A stretch of 64,000 nucleotides of DNA from Boletus sp. NGJ (Eukaryota; Basidiomycota; Agaricomycetes; Boletales; Boletaceae), in contig JAGTXK010000036.1 in assembly GCA_019096195.1 (NCBI GenBank), positions 43,127-107,126 on the forward strand. Direction: 5' to 3'. Positions 1 through 12,187 of the stretch are shown here, in pieces. Made by a program: the position numbers and the translations under genes. Numbering within the stretch: the first letter of the stretch is position 1; the number at the start of each line of letters is the position of its first letter. The notes beneath the pieces are model-generated. The model saw only the letters and a program-made list of their open reading frames with translations, was not told the DNA's origin and searched no databases.

Positions 1-151
1 ATGGATGGCTCCAAAGCAGCAAGTACTATCAGGTCACAGACTTGCCACACAAGGAATAAAGATTGGGGTATTGATCTCACATGAGTATTAGCTAATCTTA
101 CCTATTATGGTATTCCCTCATTGCACATATACTCTCTCTTTCGCCACCATC

Positions 152-1775
152 ATGCCCAGAGTGCTTACCATCCTCAGCTCTGATGAGGACTCAGAGGTCC
201 ATTTCTCTGAAGATGAATCCAGGGTTATGATTACTGGAAAAGAGGACCAGAAGAACAAGAGGAGTCATAATAGGATGAACAATAAGAAGAGCAGCAAGGA
301 TGACAAGGCTGACTTGTTGGACAAGAAGGGAAAGGAAAGCAAGGGAAAAAAATAAGTATTATACTTTTATTAATAATGGTACTTAATACTGAGATAGATT
401 AGGTCTGCTGAAGACTTAGGGTCTGTTAATGGAGAATTTATATCCATGGCATGTACCATTGCATGATGCATTGATCTCTGGTGCAAGATTGATAAGGTGA
501 TCAAGATCACACAAATGCTAGAACAGGAAGAGGCCAGCAAGGCTGGTGAGCTCAATGAAGATGAAGCCATCAAGAAGCTTCACACTGAGTGATTGCACAA
601 ATAGTAAGTTGTGCTCTGTGGTACCTGCAAAGCTAACCATCACCATAGTGACAAGGAAACACATGAACATTTCCTCAGCACTTATTGCAAGGTTCTGCAA
701 GTCGCACCTGACCTGTTGCAACTCTTCAAAGATCCCAAACATGCTAGTGAGCTGGCAAATGTTATGCAAAAGGTGCATTTCTTTAGATTATCTATGCATA
801 CATGCACATGTATGAATGCTAACATGGATAACAGATGAATGAGACCATCCATGGGACAAGATTCCATCAATGCAACCAAGCTAAGGACCTACATTGGGCA
901 GTATGTGGCACTGGATCCTCACAAGGCAGGACTTGATCTACTGATTGTCAACATAATTGGTTAGGAGGGAATGGGTTTGAAATACCCTATTCTTGCAAGC
1001 TTCATATGTCCTACAGATAAACTGAAGAACTTCATGCAGAATCCTGAGGAGTAAGTGAAATGCTGACCATATTTCATTGCTACTATAAGCTTGTTGAATA
1101 CACCACACTGGTCATACTAGGACATGAAAGCTGCTGGAATGCGGGAAGATACTCTTAAAGGCAAACGGCTTTCCCACCATATTTTGGAGTGGTGACAAGT
1201 ATCCTGGAGACAACTATGACACTGAGAACATGTGTAACAGACTTTTCTGTAACTATATGCTCATCCAGGTTCTATAATTCTGTTCATGACATGACTTGAA
1301 GGAGGTGGACAGATTGTGTGCCACATATTCATTGGGCCAATGTTTGCTCTCAATATCACTTTAATATGCAATGCAGTCCTGCATGATATGACCACTGTGG
1401 AACCAGAACACATCACATATATTTGTGTCCAAGTAAGTGTTTTATTTTGGTTGCATTTTAGATTTTTAACCCTCATTTTTCAGACATGTTTTGGGATTTT
1501 GTTGATGTCCTCTTGGAATGAGAAGAAAGGAGAATTTAGCTACCTTGAGCTGTACTGCCTTGTGGTCTCATTTATCCACACTATAATTGATATTGAATGG
1601 AAGGATGATCTCTTGAAGTGGTGGAATTTGTAAGTGTTCTACTTATTTGTGATTCTATAGTATACTCAGATTGATTTGTCATGTAGGCAGTTGTTTGGAA
1701 ATGAGAGGGGTCATGGATTCACTGAGAAAATGAAAAAGATGGTGGTGTCACATCCTCATTTTCTGAGCCTGTAGA
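152..1775 (+). pseudogene. DUF6698-like protein, decayed
   Basis: The forward strand holds exon-like blocks in the order I know from agaricomycete DUF6698 proteins, whose function is unknown. They are an acidic and basic N-terminus (152-355, with SSDEDSE and a lysine-rich tail), a helical block near 640-775 (LLQLFKDPKHASEL), a block near 1165-1265 (FWSGDKYPGDNYDTEN), and the core blocks EPEHITYICVQ (near 1400-1432) and SSWNEKKGEFSYLELY followed by DDLLKWWN (1505-1630). GT..AG introns separate the last blocks, for example after 1432 and after 1630. In-frame stops interrupt the reading frame (for example near 962, in a segment that should read through), so this is a relic. The family is lineage-expanded in mushrooms and often sits among transposons, as here. 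The block order is visible in the sequence; the family name comes from memory. Confidence 0.62.
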
Positions 1776-1776
1776 A

Positions 1777-2480
1777 ATGACTATGCTGAAAAGAATGCAA
1801 GCACAGATGGTGGCTTGTATGGCAGCAAAGTCAAAGGTTGTCAATGTCTCAGTGGCTGGCTCTTCTGGTACTCATACACACATTGAATCCACTAAGCAGA
1901 GACAGCTCACATCCCCTACACCTTCATCCAATGCAGACAGCATTCACAATTCTCACTCATCACCCATTCCTGGCCTATCCTATTGTCATGACACAATATC
2001 TCCTCCAGCTCATTCTGAGTTATCACATGCTTCACCACCTCCCACTACTCCATGACACTATCATGCCACACCCCCACATAGATCATCTCATTAGAATTCT
2101 GGCACGTGTTGCCAGATGCAGCCTTCCAATACTTCATTGCCAGTAATTCCCTGACATCTAGCCCCATGATCTGGTATCCCATCCCCAGTCATTCCCTGTT
2201 GTCTGGCCAAACATTTTCATAATCCAGTAGTTGTCACAGATGAAGAAGACAAGTAAAGGTCCAAGGGAGAAGATGAACAAATGTGCTTTGAATGAGAACT
2301 CTACTCCAATTGCAAGCAATGCAAAAGTTGATATGCCCACTCCAATCCCAGTAAAGGAAGGAGGAAGGAGTACAAAGGGTAGGGGCAAAAAATGTACTGT
2401 GGATGGACTTGAGGATGACAAGACTGCCAGTAATGAAGATTGTGCTCAGAAATTGAAACATCATCATGCTCACAAGTAGG
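1777..2480 (+). other. Ser/Pro-rich coding-like tail
   Basis: Two short open stretches follow the DUF6698-like blocks. The first, 1777-2055, is rich in Ser, Thr, His and Pro. The second, 2231-2479, is rich in Lys and charged residues (STKGRGKKC, ending HHHAHK). They may be the degenerate C-terminal tail of the same gene or a low-complexity spacer. No domain is recognisable. Confidence 0.25.
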
Positions 2481-3224
2481 CTAACTCAAGTATGTGCAGA
2501 TGTCTTGATTTCTTTGGTACACATTCAGTGTATCTTATTACAGGGCTTAGTTCAAATCATGTATTTTCATCCATACCTATAATGCCATAGTTTCCAATAC
2601 ATGTATCTCTCATCCGCACCTATATCCACATAAACCGCAATGCATCATTGTGTATGGCTAAATATGGTCCTGTGTGCGTGGGTGAGATTATACTAATAGG
2701 GTAGGTGTCTAATAGAACATTCCAGAGATAATATGGTTCAATTCCACCATTTGAGTTCCTAGCTATGGCTGTAAATCCTTGACCTGAGGCAAACTATGAA
2801 ACATTCAGATTATAGGCCTCATATAAGCAAGTATATATGTATATGGGTATATTCAAGTTTTACAAATTTTGTGATGCAGGTGTGCCATGGTGTGGTGCAG
2901 ACATTTGACTGTCATTAATACTATCACTGCACCGGTGTTGCAAAATATGAACATCAGCTGCAACTACAATAATGGATAACTTGAATGGAGTATGTAGGAT
3001 CCATGAGTGTTCTAAAATGAATAGGGTGGAAAGAAACTGCCATCGAAGTGTGTGGTATGATATACCATGCTTTTGAGCAGCAACACAAAGATTGGGAGAA
3101 TCTGAAGTACAAAGAAGTGAGCAGACATCTTATATTTTCTTCTCTTGCTTATTACTGAGTTTCTGGGTTCATGTTTTGTAGATGCAAGTGTACTGTGCCA
3201 GCATGCAACCAGAGGCATGCAGAT
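2481..3224. other. no gene recognised
   Basis: AT-rich, CpG-poor sequence. A coding-like shadow appears on the plus strand near 3180-3260 (Cys-rich, reading into DARSAYLIQ), continuous with the repeat that starts at 3225. No complete gene is seen. Confidence 0.3.
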
Positions 3225-3830
3225 TATGATGCTAGATCTGCATATTTAATCCAGTGTGTTTTTTTGACCTGTATGCTACACACTTTTTATTTTCACTGTA
3301 TTTCTTTGACCTGCCACAGTTTTTTTTGACCTATGCACTGCATACCTTTTATCCCTACCATGTTTTTTTCTTCAATCTCCCATATTACACAAGAGTCAGA
3401 CAATAGCTACCCCAATATGTCCATGATATTACATTGAAATAAGTGTTCCACTATAGAGGGGATTATATAGTGTGTGCTCTCAAATGCCAAAGGTTATACA
3501 CCAAGGAACTTGGAAATGACATCAAGAACATCCATGTTACAAATGACAGCTGTGTGGTAGTAGTACTAGACATTGTTGGTGAGCTGAAATATGTGGGGTG
3601 GCCCAGGCAGGAGTGTGGACTTGTTCTCATCAACAGTGTGGCATATTCTTGGGGAATTGAGTGAGGAATTGACAGCAACAAGGGTGGAAGATCTGGTGTG
3701 GTGTAGATGGTGCTCAACATGAAGTGCTTGTGGGAGGCAGGGCTGTATGCCTTGTGGTAGTAGGCATTGTTAGCAAGCTGAAATATGTGGGGCAGGAGTG
3801 GGCCACATTTTCAGCAATGTCCTGATAGTC
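3225..3830 (-). repeat. repeat R1, copy A (empty Tc1 site)
   Basis: Read on the reverse strand, this block matches 12,600-12,942 joined directly to 16,122-16,300. Shared stretches include the segment around CCAAGTTCCTTGGTGTA (3502-3520), the poly-pyrimidine-flanked stretch CAGACAATAGCTACCCCA (3397-3415), and GATCTAGCATCATAAT near 3225-3235. The junction reads ACACACTATATAATCCCC in this orientation, which is the other copy's insertion point without the transposon. A short coding-like match is shared in both copies (DARSAYLIQCVFLT here, DARSAHLIQHVFLT in copy B). Motifs containing CTGAAATATGTGGGG recur near 3585 and 3780, so the block has internal tandem structure. The repeat's own class is unknown to me. 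Confidence 0.8.
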
Positions 3831-4269
3831 TGCAGTGTGTTTTACTCACCATTTGAAGTGACATGTTTGTGGGGGTTAGCAGTGACAAGGGCCTATAATG
3901 GTCATCACATTGTCTGTGGTCATCAGGTAGGAGACTGAACCTAGTGCAAAGTGAGTGTGAATTCTGGATGAACAATGATGTTGGATCATACCAGTTGCAC
4001 CATGGCTGAAAGAGGTTAGCTGCATAGCTACCTATTCTTGTCTTGTTGGAGTTGTGCTCTAGTAACTATAAGCAAAAATTAGTGCATGTATTTCAGAACT
4101 CATGAACTTGACTCATACTCATTTATGACACTACTGAATGACTAGAAAATGTATGCACAGTGTGTATAGTGCCCATCATCAGTAAAAACAGGACTAACTG
4201 TCCAGTGCTGGACAGTACTGGACAGTAATATAGTGCTCATAGTGATGCCATAGTATACATAGTGCTTCC

Positions 4270-5065
4270 ATAGTGGCTTAGCAATCCTAATCCTAATCTA
4301 AGTTCAAGCCAATTCTAATTCCAAATTCTATTAAATATTAATTCTATTAATATTAATCCTAATTCTAATTCTAATCTCAGTCCCAGTCCCAGTCCCAGTT
4401 TCAATCTCAATATCCTAATCCTAATGATTTACAAAGTGAGATGTTGACTTCATGTAATGAGTAGAGAAGGATAAAATTGAGAAACAAGAGGGTGTGGGAA
4501 AGTTTTTGAAGTCTGGCTTGTTTATATAAGAATGGTGGCACAAACAATGTCCACTTTTTGAACACTGAGTGTGGGAAAATGGACTTGGATATTTTTTGAG
4601 TGTAGGTCTACATTTTTGATACACATTGTGACTACACTTTTACTACACTTTGGTGTGCATTTTTGATACACTTTTGATATACTTTGTTTGCTACACTATA
4701 CTACACTCTGCTACACTTTTGTTTGCTTTTTTTACTATACTTTGTTTGCTACACTTTTACTACATTTGGTGCGCATTTTTACTACACTGTACTATACTCT
4801 TTGTATACTTTTGACTTAGGATTAGAATTAGAATTAGGATTAGGATTGAGATTGGGATTAGTTTAAAATTACTACTATGACTATGACTACTATGAATGTA
4901 CTATAAATGCTATGGTACTATGACACTATGATACTATGAACACTATGAATATACTATAGATACTATGAATACACTTTCAATACTATGACACTATGAATAC
5001 TATGAGTTATCTATGAAACTACTATGATTACTATGAAACTACTATGGCACTATGAGCACTATGAT
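4270..5065. repeat. microsatellite / low-complexity tract
   Basis: Successive simple-sequence arrays lie here. CCTAAT/TCTAAT units are at 4285-4375, TCCCAG units at 4378-4400, TACAC/TTTGC-type units at 4625-4800, GGATTA units at 4815-4860, and a long TACTATGA-like array at 4868-5065. The units vary in length and sequence, so this is degenerate microsatellite DNA. I see no gene. Confidence 0.8.
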
Positions 5066-5089
5066 AAAATCCTGTATTTACTGATGCGT

Positions 5090-5352
5090 GAAGGGGATCA
5101 GAATTTGTCTGAAGTATTCCCTTGAAGTCTAATCAAGTTGTTGTCACTTTTGCCCTTAGGTCCAACTGTGATGCTCAAGTTGCTGTTGGAGGTGCTAGAG
5201 TGCAGGTTTGAGTCTAGAGAGAACATGCCCTGAAATGTGTATGCTATGAAATGGGGTAAGGTGAGGAAGTAAGACGACAAGAAGGCCCATCTGTAGAGAA
5301 AATTCAGTATGGTGATGGGTCTTTGAGCCACTGTTGTAGGCTCATGCAACAA
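5090..5352 (-). pseudogene. BTB/POZ fragment (second copy)
   Basis: The reverse strand encodes FQGMFSLDSNLHSS followed by KSDNNLIRLQGNTSDKF. This matches the stretch of mushroom BTB proteins that reads roughly F-F-x-D-M-F-S-L-P, then a variable loop, then D-N-P-I-R-L-x-G-I-T. Only this half-domain survives. It lies just downstream, in transcription sense, of a larger BTB relic at 5535-6480. The two carry different parts of the domain, so they could be one dispersed gene or two copies. BTB domains dimerise and recruit partners; nothing can be said about partners here. Confidence 0.5.
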
Positions 5353-5534
5353 TCTTCAGACTCTCCCAAATGGTCAGAAATCATGCATCAACTCGCTGCA
5401 GAAGGACAAGTGTGGAAAACATGACAGAAGGGTGGAACTTTGTCCTGTGTTTGAAGCACAGTAATATTACGATAAAAAAGTGCATAGTACATTACACCAT
5501 GACAATTGACTAGCTACTGTGTAACCATATCATC

Positions 5535-6480
5535 ATGAATGTGCATGTCCTTTACAAGGCCTTGGCAAACATCAATAATAAATGTTTTAGCATACTTAAA
5601 CCCAGCGCCATGATCAACAATCTAAAGTATGCATACTTGGCAATTGTCACTCATGTGTCCAAATTTCATCTTCTTAAAGCACTTGACAGCACCATGGTAG
5701 TGGTGTGGATTTCTGCCATTAAGTAGGAGGCAGTCCATACCATTTCACCAGGCTAAATGCCAATCATTGGCACACTCTTTCAGATTTTGGCAATCATCTA
5801 TATGAAACATCATGGTTGGCTCCTGCATAGCGATGATGCTCGAGAATGGCCTTGGAATAAACCAATGAGACAAAGATGTCATGGCCCATTATTGAGCTGT
5901 AATTGCCATAGATCTTGGTGAGTGGCATTGCAAGAAGCCTCCTGAAGCTCTATGTAAACAACTTCTTGAGTTTGTGTGCACAGCTTAGCTGGATAAGCTC
6001 AGCTGCATGATAGTTATATCATGCTACCCAAATTGAATCAATGAGAAACTCCTGCAGTTGTTGACAGCAATACTTGTCTGCAAACCACAGAAAATTTTGA
6101 AGTTCTTGATGGATATAGGGTGACATGCTCATGCACATACTACAGAATTACCAATAGATATTCAGACTTCACACTTAAATCAAGTTGGGCTACTTACTGG
6201 GAATAAATGTGGTCAAGAAATAGGTCAAACACCTCTGAATGTTCACACTCCAGGATAATTGGATATATATCACTTTGTCCTTCTCTGGGCCAATGTCAAT
6301 AGCAGAACGAGTGGATGAATCACAGGTTTCAAACATATCTTTAAAGAGGTTTGAGTGGGATAAGAGTATGTAGTCATGCAGTTTGTACAATATGTGTTTG
6401 ACCTAGTGAAAATAGAGTCATGATGAGTCAACATCACAGTCACAGGTGAAAACACAGATGCAAAAGATATGTGTTCCCTT
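5535..6480 (-). pseudogene. BTB/POZ domain protein, decayed
   Basis: On the reverse strand, 6190-6390 gives YKLHDYILLSHSNLFKDMF, the core BTB signature (V/L-F-x-V-H-K, then the F-x-x-M-F helix). It is followed near 6240-6300 by DKVIYIQLSW. Further downstream, from about 6020 to 5840, come CAHKLKKLF, SFRRLLAMPLTKIY and SLVYSKAILEHHR. These match the C-terminal helical half of agaricomycete single-BTB proteins (F-R-R-L-x, A-L-x-x-T-K-x-x-v-x-x-H-R). Stop codons interrupt the frame, for example directly before SFRRLL, so the gene is dead. Intron positions cannot be placed reliably. Family assignment is from memory of the motif order. Confidence 0.6.
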
Positions 6481-6779
6481 TGGATAATAGTACTTCTCAT
6501 GGCATACAATTTGGGGAGGTTGCATATCTGTCATTGGGTGTACAGTTATGATGATGTGACATGAAGAAAGATTACAGTACAGTGAGAATGCAGAGACAGT
6601 CTGTCAACATAGATGTAATATGGCCTGTGTGATGTTGGCCTATTTAGAATTGCTTCCAAGTTGCTTCCCACTATAGTAATTTTGTTTTCCTTCTCTCCAA
6701 GCTGCATTCAAGTCAGACCTATTGATGATTGATCATTGGTTGATGGTAGCCAGTATGATAGCCCAAACATTACTTCCAC
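6481..6779. other. no gene recognised
   Basis: AT-rich spacer between the BTB relic and the start of the integrase-core relic. Nothing specific is seen. Confidence 0.3.
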
Positions 6780-8751
6780 AGGCTACCAAGAACTTACCCA
6801 ACATTCTTAGGGTGCACAACACTCTAAGCAATATCTATTGCCATGCTGTCCAGTTGTTCAATTAAGAGGAGGCTGATATCCTTCAGCTTGTGTTCCACCT
6901 AAACACCATTAGAAACAATGCTATTCCACTCCTTCAAGCAATTGAATGCTCTGCATCAAGGCTGAATGGTTGGCTCACACAAGTCACTACTCAGCTTGGT
7001 CACCTATTCCATGCCCTCTCAAATTACTAAGATAGTATACAAAACCAGTAAGTCATTAGTCCACCATCACAAATAACTAATGACATATTCTTGACTATAG
7101 AATGGATCCTAATGTCATAATCCCACAGCCTATTGGGGACCTTCATACTGGGCAATGAGGCCATTCAAAGAAATATATTGACTTGGCTTTCCTTTGTGAA
7201 GCAACTTCAAATTCCCACCACATCAAGTTAATGGAGCTTGCTAATGTTTTGAGAGTACATCACAACAAACTTCACTTGTACATGAAGTGACATGGAATTG
7301 AGTGGAAATACTCATTATTGAGCAATAGTGAACTTAATCAGTTGGTTGCTCATTTCAAGGCCAAATGACCAGAATTGGGCCTGCATTACACAATGAATTT
7401 TTTGTGACAATGTGGTTACCATGTACAATATTCTAGGATGTCCCATTCTTTGCACTGGTTGGACAGCGTGGGCCAGATACTGCATAATTGGAAGGTAAAA
7501 AAATGGTGCAAGTACTATGTAAAGCACCTGAATGCCCTTTGGCACATTGATGGGCATCACAAACTGATCCAATGGGGTATCATCATCCATGGAATGATTG
7601 ACAAATTCTGTCAGATGGTGTGCAATTACAGTATTCTTACTTTATATTTCAAGCTAGCTAAACATTGTCCATTATGTAGATTACTGCACTCCATGCAAGT
7701 GACAACAACCATTCAACAACCATTTTAGACTTATTTAAGCATACAATTGCCATGTATGAAATACCATCGAGGGTAAGAGGTGATGGAGGTGGTGAAAACA
7801 TTGATGTAGCAACATATATGGTGATAAATAGAGGTGCTCAATTTGCTTCTTTCATGTGGGGCTCATGAGTATTGCTATTGAATATATCTCAGCTACTAAT
7901 TATTGTTGATCAGTTCAACACATAACTCACACATTGAATGCATGTGGGTTGAGGTTGGAACATAATTTGTGCAATGTTGGCATGCATTTTTCACTCAACT
8001 TGAAAGATGCCTCATGCTTGATCCTTGCAATCCAGCCCATCTGTGGCTGTTACATACACTTTCCCTTGACATGGTCAATGATAACTGTGATGACTTTCAA
8101 CTTGAGTGGAACTGCCATCTGATATGGGGACCAAACACCAATAACCAGAGCCCACAAGTATGTCATAATTAAATCCACCTGTTATTTTTTTTTTCACATT
8201 ACTTCAAGGATCTTCAGTTTCTAGAACAGGCACATTACAGTGTATATGATGATGACTATCAAAACACATTGCCTGATCTTATTAATCAATTCTATGGCAC
8301 ATATGGGGCATGTGTTCAGCAGAGAGAGCACCAGACAGGAGCAAGGCATGTAGCAGATGAAAATGATGAAAATGATGGCACTGGCAACAGTGATGGTGAT
8401 GTGCCTGATGGCCATGACTGCTCAGCAGAGATCTCAATTAATTACCAGTAGCAGCAACATGTTCACCATGAAGCAATTCATGTTTCAGCACATAGGAGCC
8501 CATTCAATTGTTCCAACAATAAGGCTGCATTTTTTACAACATTGCATGAAGTTAGCACACTTGACATCATTCTGGAAGGGTTTGAACTTATGGCAACTGA
8601 AGGAGGCAGTCTGGATCCCATGTTTGAAATGATCTCTGTTGGTCATCAGGAAAGTAAGCAGATTGACATCTCACTAGCAGAGCCAATTTGGTACAATTGG
8701 GCATGCCTTTGGTGCCAAGCATTATTGGTTTTACAATATTATTTGGACTAG
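6780..8751 (+). pseudogene. integrase-core (DDE) protein, nonsense-ridden
   Basis: Almost the whole layout of the basidiomycete 'integrase core domain' protein can be read in order. A helical N-terminus is at about 6860-7030 (LQAIECSASRLN). An HTH-like part at 7130-7290 reads KKYIDLAFL then VHHNKLHLYMK. Core block 1 at 7510-7617 reads HLNALWHIDGHHKLIQWGI, with the first Asp in HIDGHH. An intron runs from about 7619 to 7678. Core block 2 at 7680-7865 reads SRVRGDGGGENI, with the second Asp. THNSHIECMWVEVG, with the Glu, is near 7925-7960. The C-terminal part is at 8210-8751 (ISLAEPIW). All three presumed catalytic acids persist. Five nonsense codons break it: TGA at 7156, 7288, 7366 and 7405, and TAA at 7963. 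The family is a domesticated or transposon-borne DDE integrase relative of unknown role. Confidence 0.78.
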
Positions 8752-9790
8752 CAGGATTATCTACTATAAATTGTCCATTTTGAACTTTGTATCAGTGTTC
8801 TCTGGGCCTGTGAAACATTCACACATGATACCTATTATTTATCACTACCCTCACTACACTCTCACACTATCTATAGACAATACATCTACATCTACTACCA
8901 ACCAAGCTCCCTCCTTGCTATACATATACAAATACACAACCTAGTCCCCATATGATACCATATCCATATCATACACCATTCCACCATTTGTATCCTCGCA
9001 TTACCTATTGTATCCTCCCCCGTATGATACACCACACTATCACATGTATCCAAGTACACTTTTATTAGTCATACCCTAGTCATACCCATTACACCATACA
9101 ACACCAAATAAGCCTTACAGCTAAATCTGGCATTCATCACCACAAGCATAGGCCCGCATGCCTCTAAACTACACAAGATCTGTAGGCAGTACCTGACACA
9201 GTGCTCGGTACCCTACACCAAGTACTAATCAAGCCAATGCTAGATTAACCTATCTATTAGACCCATATGTAGATACATTAGACAAGATCCAATCCATCCC
9301 CTGATGTGATCCTATCTCAATACCGGATCTCACAATCAATCTATGCAATGCCCTAAGTGTTACCTTTTCATTTCCTTTTCATTTCATCTCTGTATTCCTA
9401 TCTTTGATATATCACAATGTAGCCATGTTCCAGAACACCATGGACTGCCTTTCACTTACATGCACATACCATATGCATCTCATTCTACCATTTCTCTCTT
9501 CTGCCATTGAACACTAACATTTCTTCATTCCTGTGATATCATACCCAGTACCCACAACATCATAGCATAGCACAGTCCATGTGCCACTATCAGTAATATA
9601 TAAGTAGCTAGTAGAGTACCATGTTTCCCTTAGTCTTGAAATTGCCTCTCACTTCCTTGCATATTGCTTTAGTTAGCAATGCTTGGAATATCAGGTATAG
9701 GTTTCTGCCTCCAGGTTGTTGGTTGTTCCTTTCAGCCTGGTGACCTCATGGCTTCATTGTCTGTTTGCTTATTTATTACAGTACTTTTTA
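8752..9790. other. no gene recognised
   Basis: Pyrimidine- and AT-rich sequence with many ATACCA/CATAC-like runs (8870-9130). A TATA-like element (ATATATAAG) lies near 9597. It might be a decayed LTR or promoter region, but I found no paired ends. Confidence 0.3.
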
Positions 9791-11110
9791 TCTACCCCAC
9801 TGGCAGTGCCAATGGACCCATCCACCATCTGCTGAGGTGCCAATGGTGCTTGTGACTGTGAAGAGTTCTTTCCCAGCAATGAGAACAGTCATATTTGCCT
9901 AGAGTGTAGCCATGGGATGAGCAAGCATTGTAATGCTGCTGGTGGTCCACTTGACCCACCCCCCTCAGTACCACCACCCAAACACCACCACCAGCATCTT
10001 TAGCAGTCAATATCTTCTATGAAATCACTGGACAACAACTGTTCTCAACAGACATGGATTGAAAGCCTGTACTATCATTTGCCAAAGCCAAGGCCAAAGC
10101 ACTTGCTGCATTTTTGTTAAAGAAGCAAGCAGACAATTTCAAGCTGGTGAGACAGCCTGCATCTCTTGCCGGCATTCCATACAAGGTGACAATGTTCGTT
10201 TATATTTGACTGACATACCTGCCTATAGGGTCACACATTGACCACTGGCACAATGGGATTTATTGTGCACACTACTACTAATACCTCCAGCATACATTCA
10301 AATGCATCAATATTTCACATTCATTCTATAGGTATTAATATTGGCAGAATCAATGTATGTATACACTTAGGCTGCCAGTAAGCTAACATGAATGATAACC
10401 CAACCATTTTTTTAGTGCAGCGGTAACCTTTAATGACCAAGAGCACCTCATGGGAAAGCAGCTCCAAGTGAAATACAGGCCTTGAAAAATCATGGTTGCT
10501 ATATCACAGCAAATTCCAACAAGGATACCTCCATTGACTCCACCTGGACATTTGCAGATGTTGACAAGAAGATGTGCAAGTGGTTTCCAAAGGACTTCCA
10601 GTATATTGAGTCAACAAAACCTCCCTTTTGCTCTCACTGTTAGAACCTGCCATTCACTCAGTCATCTGACTCCAAACCACCAGACTGGTGTGTTATTATC
10701 AAACAGGGGGTGACATTTACAATATTAGAAGTTGTTCAACCCAATGGATTGACACTAGTTGAGAACAAAGGTTGAAGTAAGGCAAGTATTGTGGACAGCC
10801 ATCTTTGGATTGGTGGATGAATGATTCTGCTATTGTTATTTCATTTTACCAACACAATTCTTGCTGTTTTCTAGCCACATGGAAAGCCATTGGCAATAAT
10901 ATTTACAAATTATGGAACACACAATCATTGATTGCCAGTTTGGACACCAAGAGCTACAATGGTTCTAATAATACTAAGCCACACGACAAGTATGCTCTAG
11001 TATCAGGATTCAATGACAACAGTAGTATTGATGACAAGCTCTCAAGCCCTATGCAAATACTGGACATTCAGATGACAATGACTGTGCAATATCACATCAT
11101 CTAAATGACA
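9791..11110 (+). pseudogene. unnamed mushroom Cys-motif protein, decayed
   Basis: Reading across frames gives a coherent but broken protein. Near 9835-9920 there is a compact Cys/His motif (CDCEEF, then CLECSHGMSKHC) that could bind zinc. Near 10,075-10,200 is a basic helix rich in Lys and Ala, followed by IPYKVTMF. Near 10,480-10,735 are HGCYITANS, STWTFADVDKKMCKWFPKD and DWCVIIKQG, a layout I associate with an abundant agaricomycete family without a name. Several stops interrupt it, for example in the segment following PPFCSHC near 10,640. Function unknown. The motifs are visible in the sequence; the family link is recollection. Confidence 0.42.
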
Positions 11111-12187
11111 AAGGAAAAGGGAAGCTGAAGAATGTGCATGCACCACCTCAATACCAAGATAAGTCTTTGACTACTGCACTCGCTGTATGCCATTTTTTTA
11201 ATTCATTATTAGGCAAGCAACCCCATGTTGTTCTTTCTCCAAAATCCCCCTCTGCAACAATTGCCAAGAGAATGAGAGATGGTATGTTTGAATTTCACTC
11301 CATGCCATGGGACCATATTTATATTTTTCAGCTTACAACAAAGCTATACCACCATTTCCCAAGCTTGTCACAGTGTCTGAGTCTCCTGAGCCCCAGCTTC
11401 CACTACCAGTAATCCATTCCAACATCTTTCAAGCTGACACAGCTGATATCCTCTGTGCCCATCGCATCTTGCTGATTCCAGCCTCTGGGAGATGCCCCAT
11501 GATTCTGGAGTTAATTCATACTCACTTTCATACTCACTTCTCAACTATACTACATGTTGCACCTGGTATTTGATTCCCATGTAGTCTTTACATGTAGTTA
11601 TGTTGATGCAATGAATATTTTTTTATTTGGAGTCAAGTTCAAATGTATTAGAATGCAATAATCTTGCCAATTGAGTCGTTGCAAAGAGAGATGTCCTACT
11701 CAGCACCACTGGATATGAGATTTCTATTGATCTTAGCAGTTTCACCTCACTCTCACTTTCACCCTTCAATCATTTCTGCCTGGCCTCACCCTCACCCTCA
11801 TTCTGTTCTCATTCTCACCCTCATTCTTGCCCCCACCCTCATATTCTCTTTCTTGCCAAGTCACCTTTGCCCTCATCTCCTTCACCCTCATTCTCACCTT
11901 CTCATCCTTGGTGAGTTGCTGACTCATCTTTGCACTCAGCATCTCACATATAAAATCTGGTTTTGCAGGCAGTTTTGGAAGTGCTTCATGACCTTGAAGT
12001 TGATAAATGGCCAGTTGAGATGTATATGATAGCTGTAAAACATACAGATTTTTGTTTATATTTTCTCAACACATAGGCAGAGTTATTGGCCAATGTCTAT
12101 GGCAGTTAACATTTTTCTCCCTTCACTTTATTATTCAATGGAGACCATACTGTGTGATTTCTAACTGCTTAGGGATATGGGGATACT
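11111..12187. other. no complete gene; CT-rich tract
   Basis: A pyrimidine-rich tract of CTCAYY units lies at 11,745-11,905. An exon-like piece at about 11,968-12,035, preceded by a TTTTGCAG acceptor, reads VLHDLEVDKWPVEMY. It is too short to name. The rest is AT-rich and CpG-poor. Confidence 0.3.

Noticed and set aside
4868-5065. Possible CRISPR-like array from regularly repeated CTATGA units
   Set aside because: Units are 6-9 bases with irregular length and no unique spacers, in a eukaryotic genome. It is a degenerate microsatellite.
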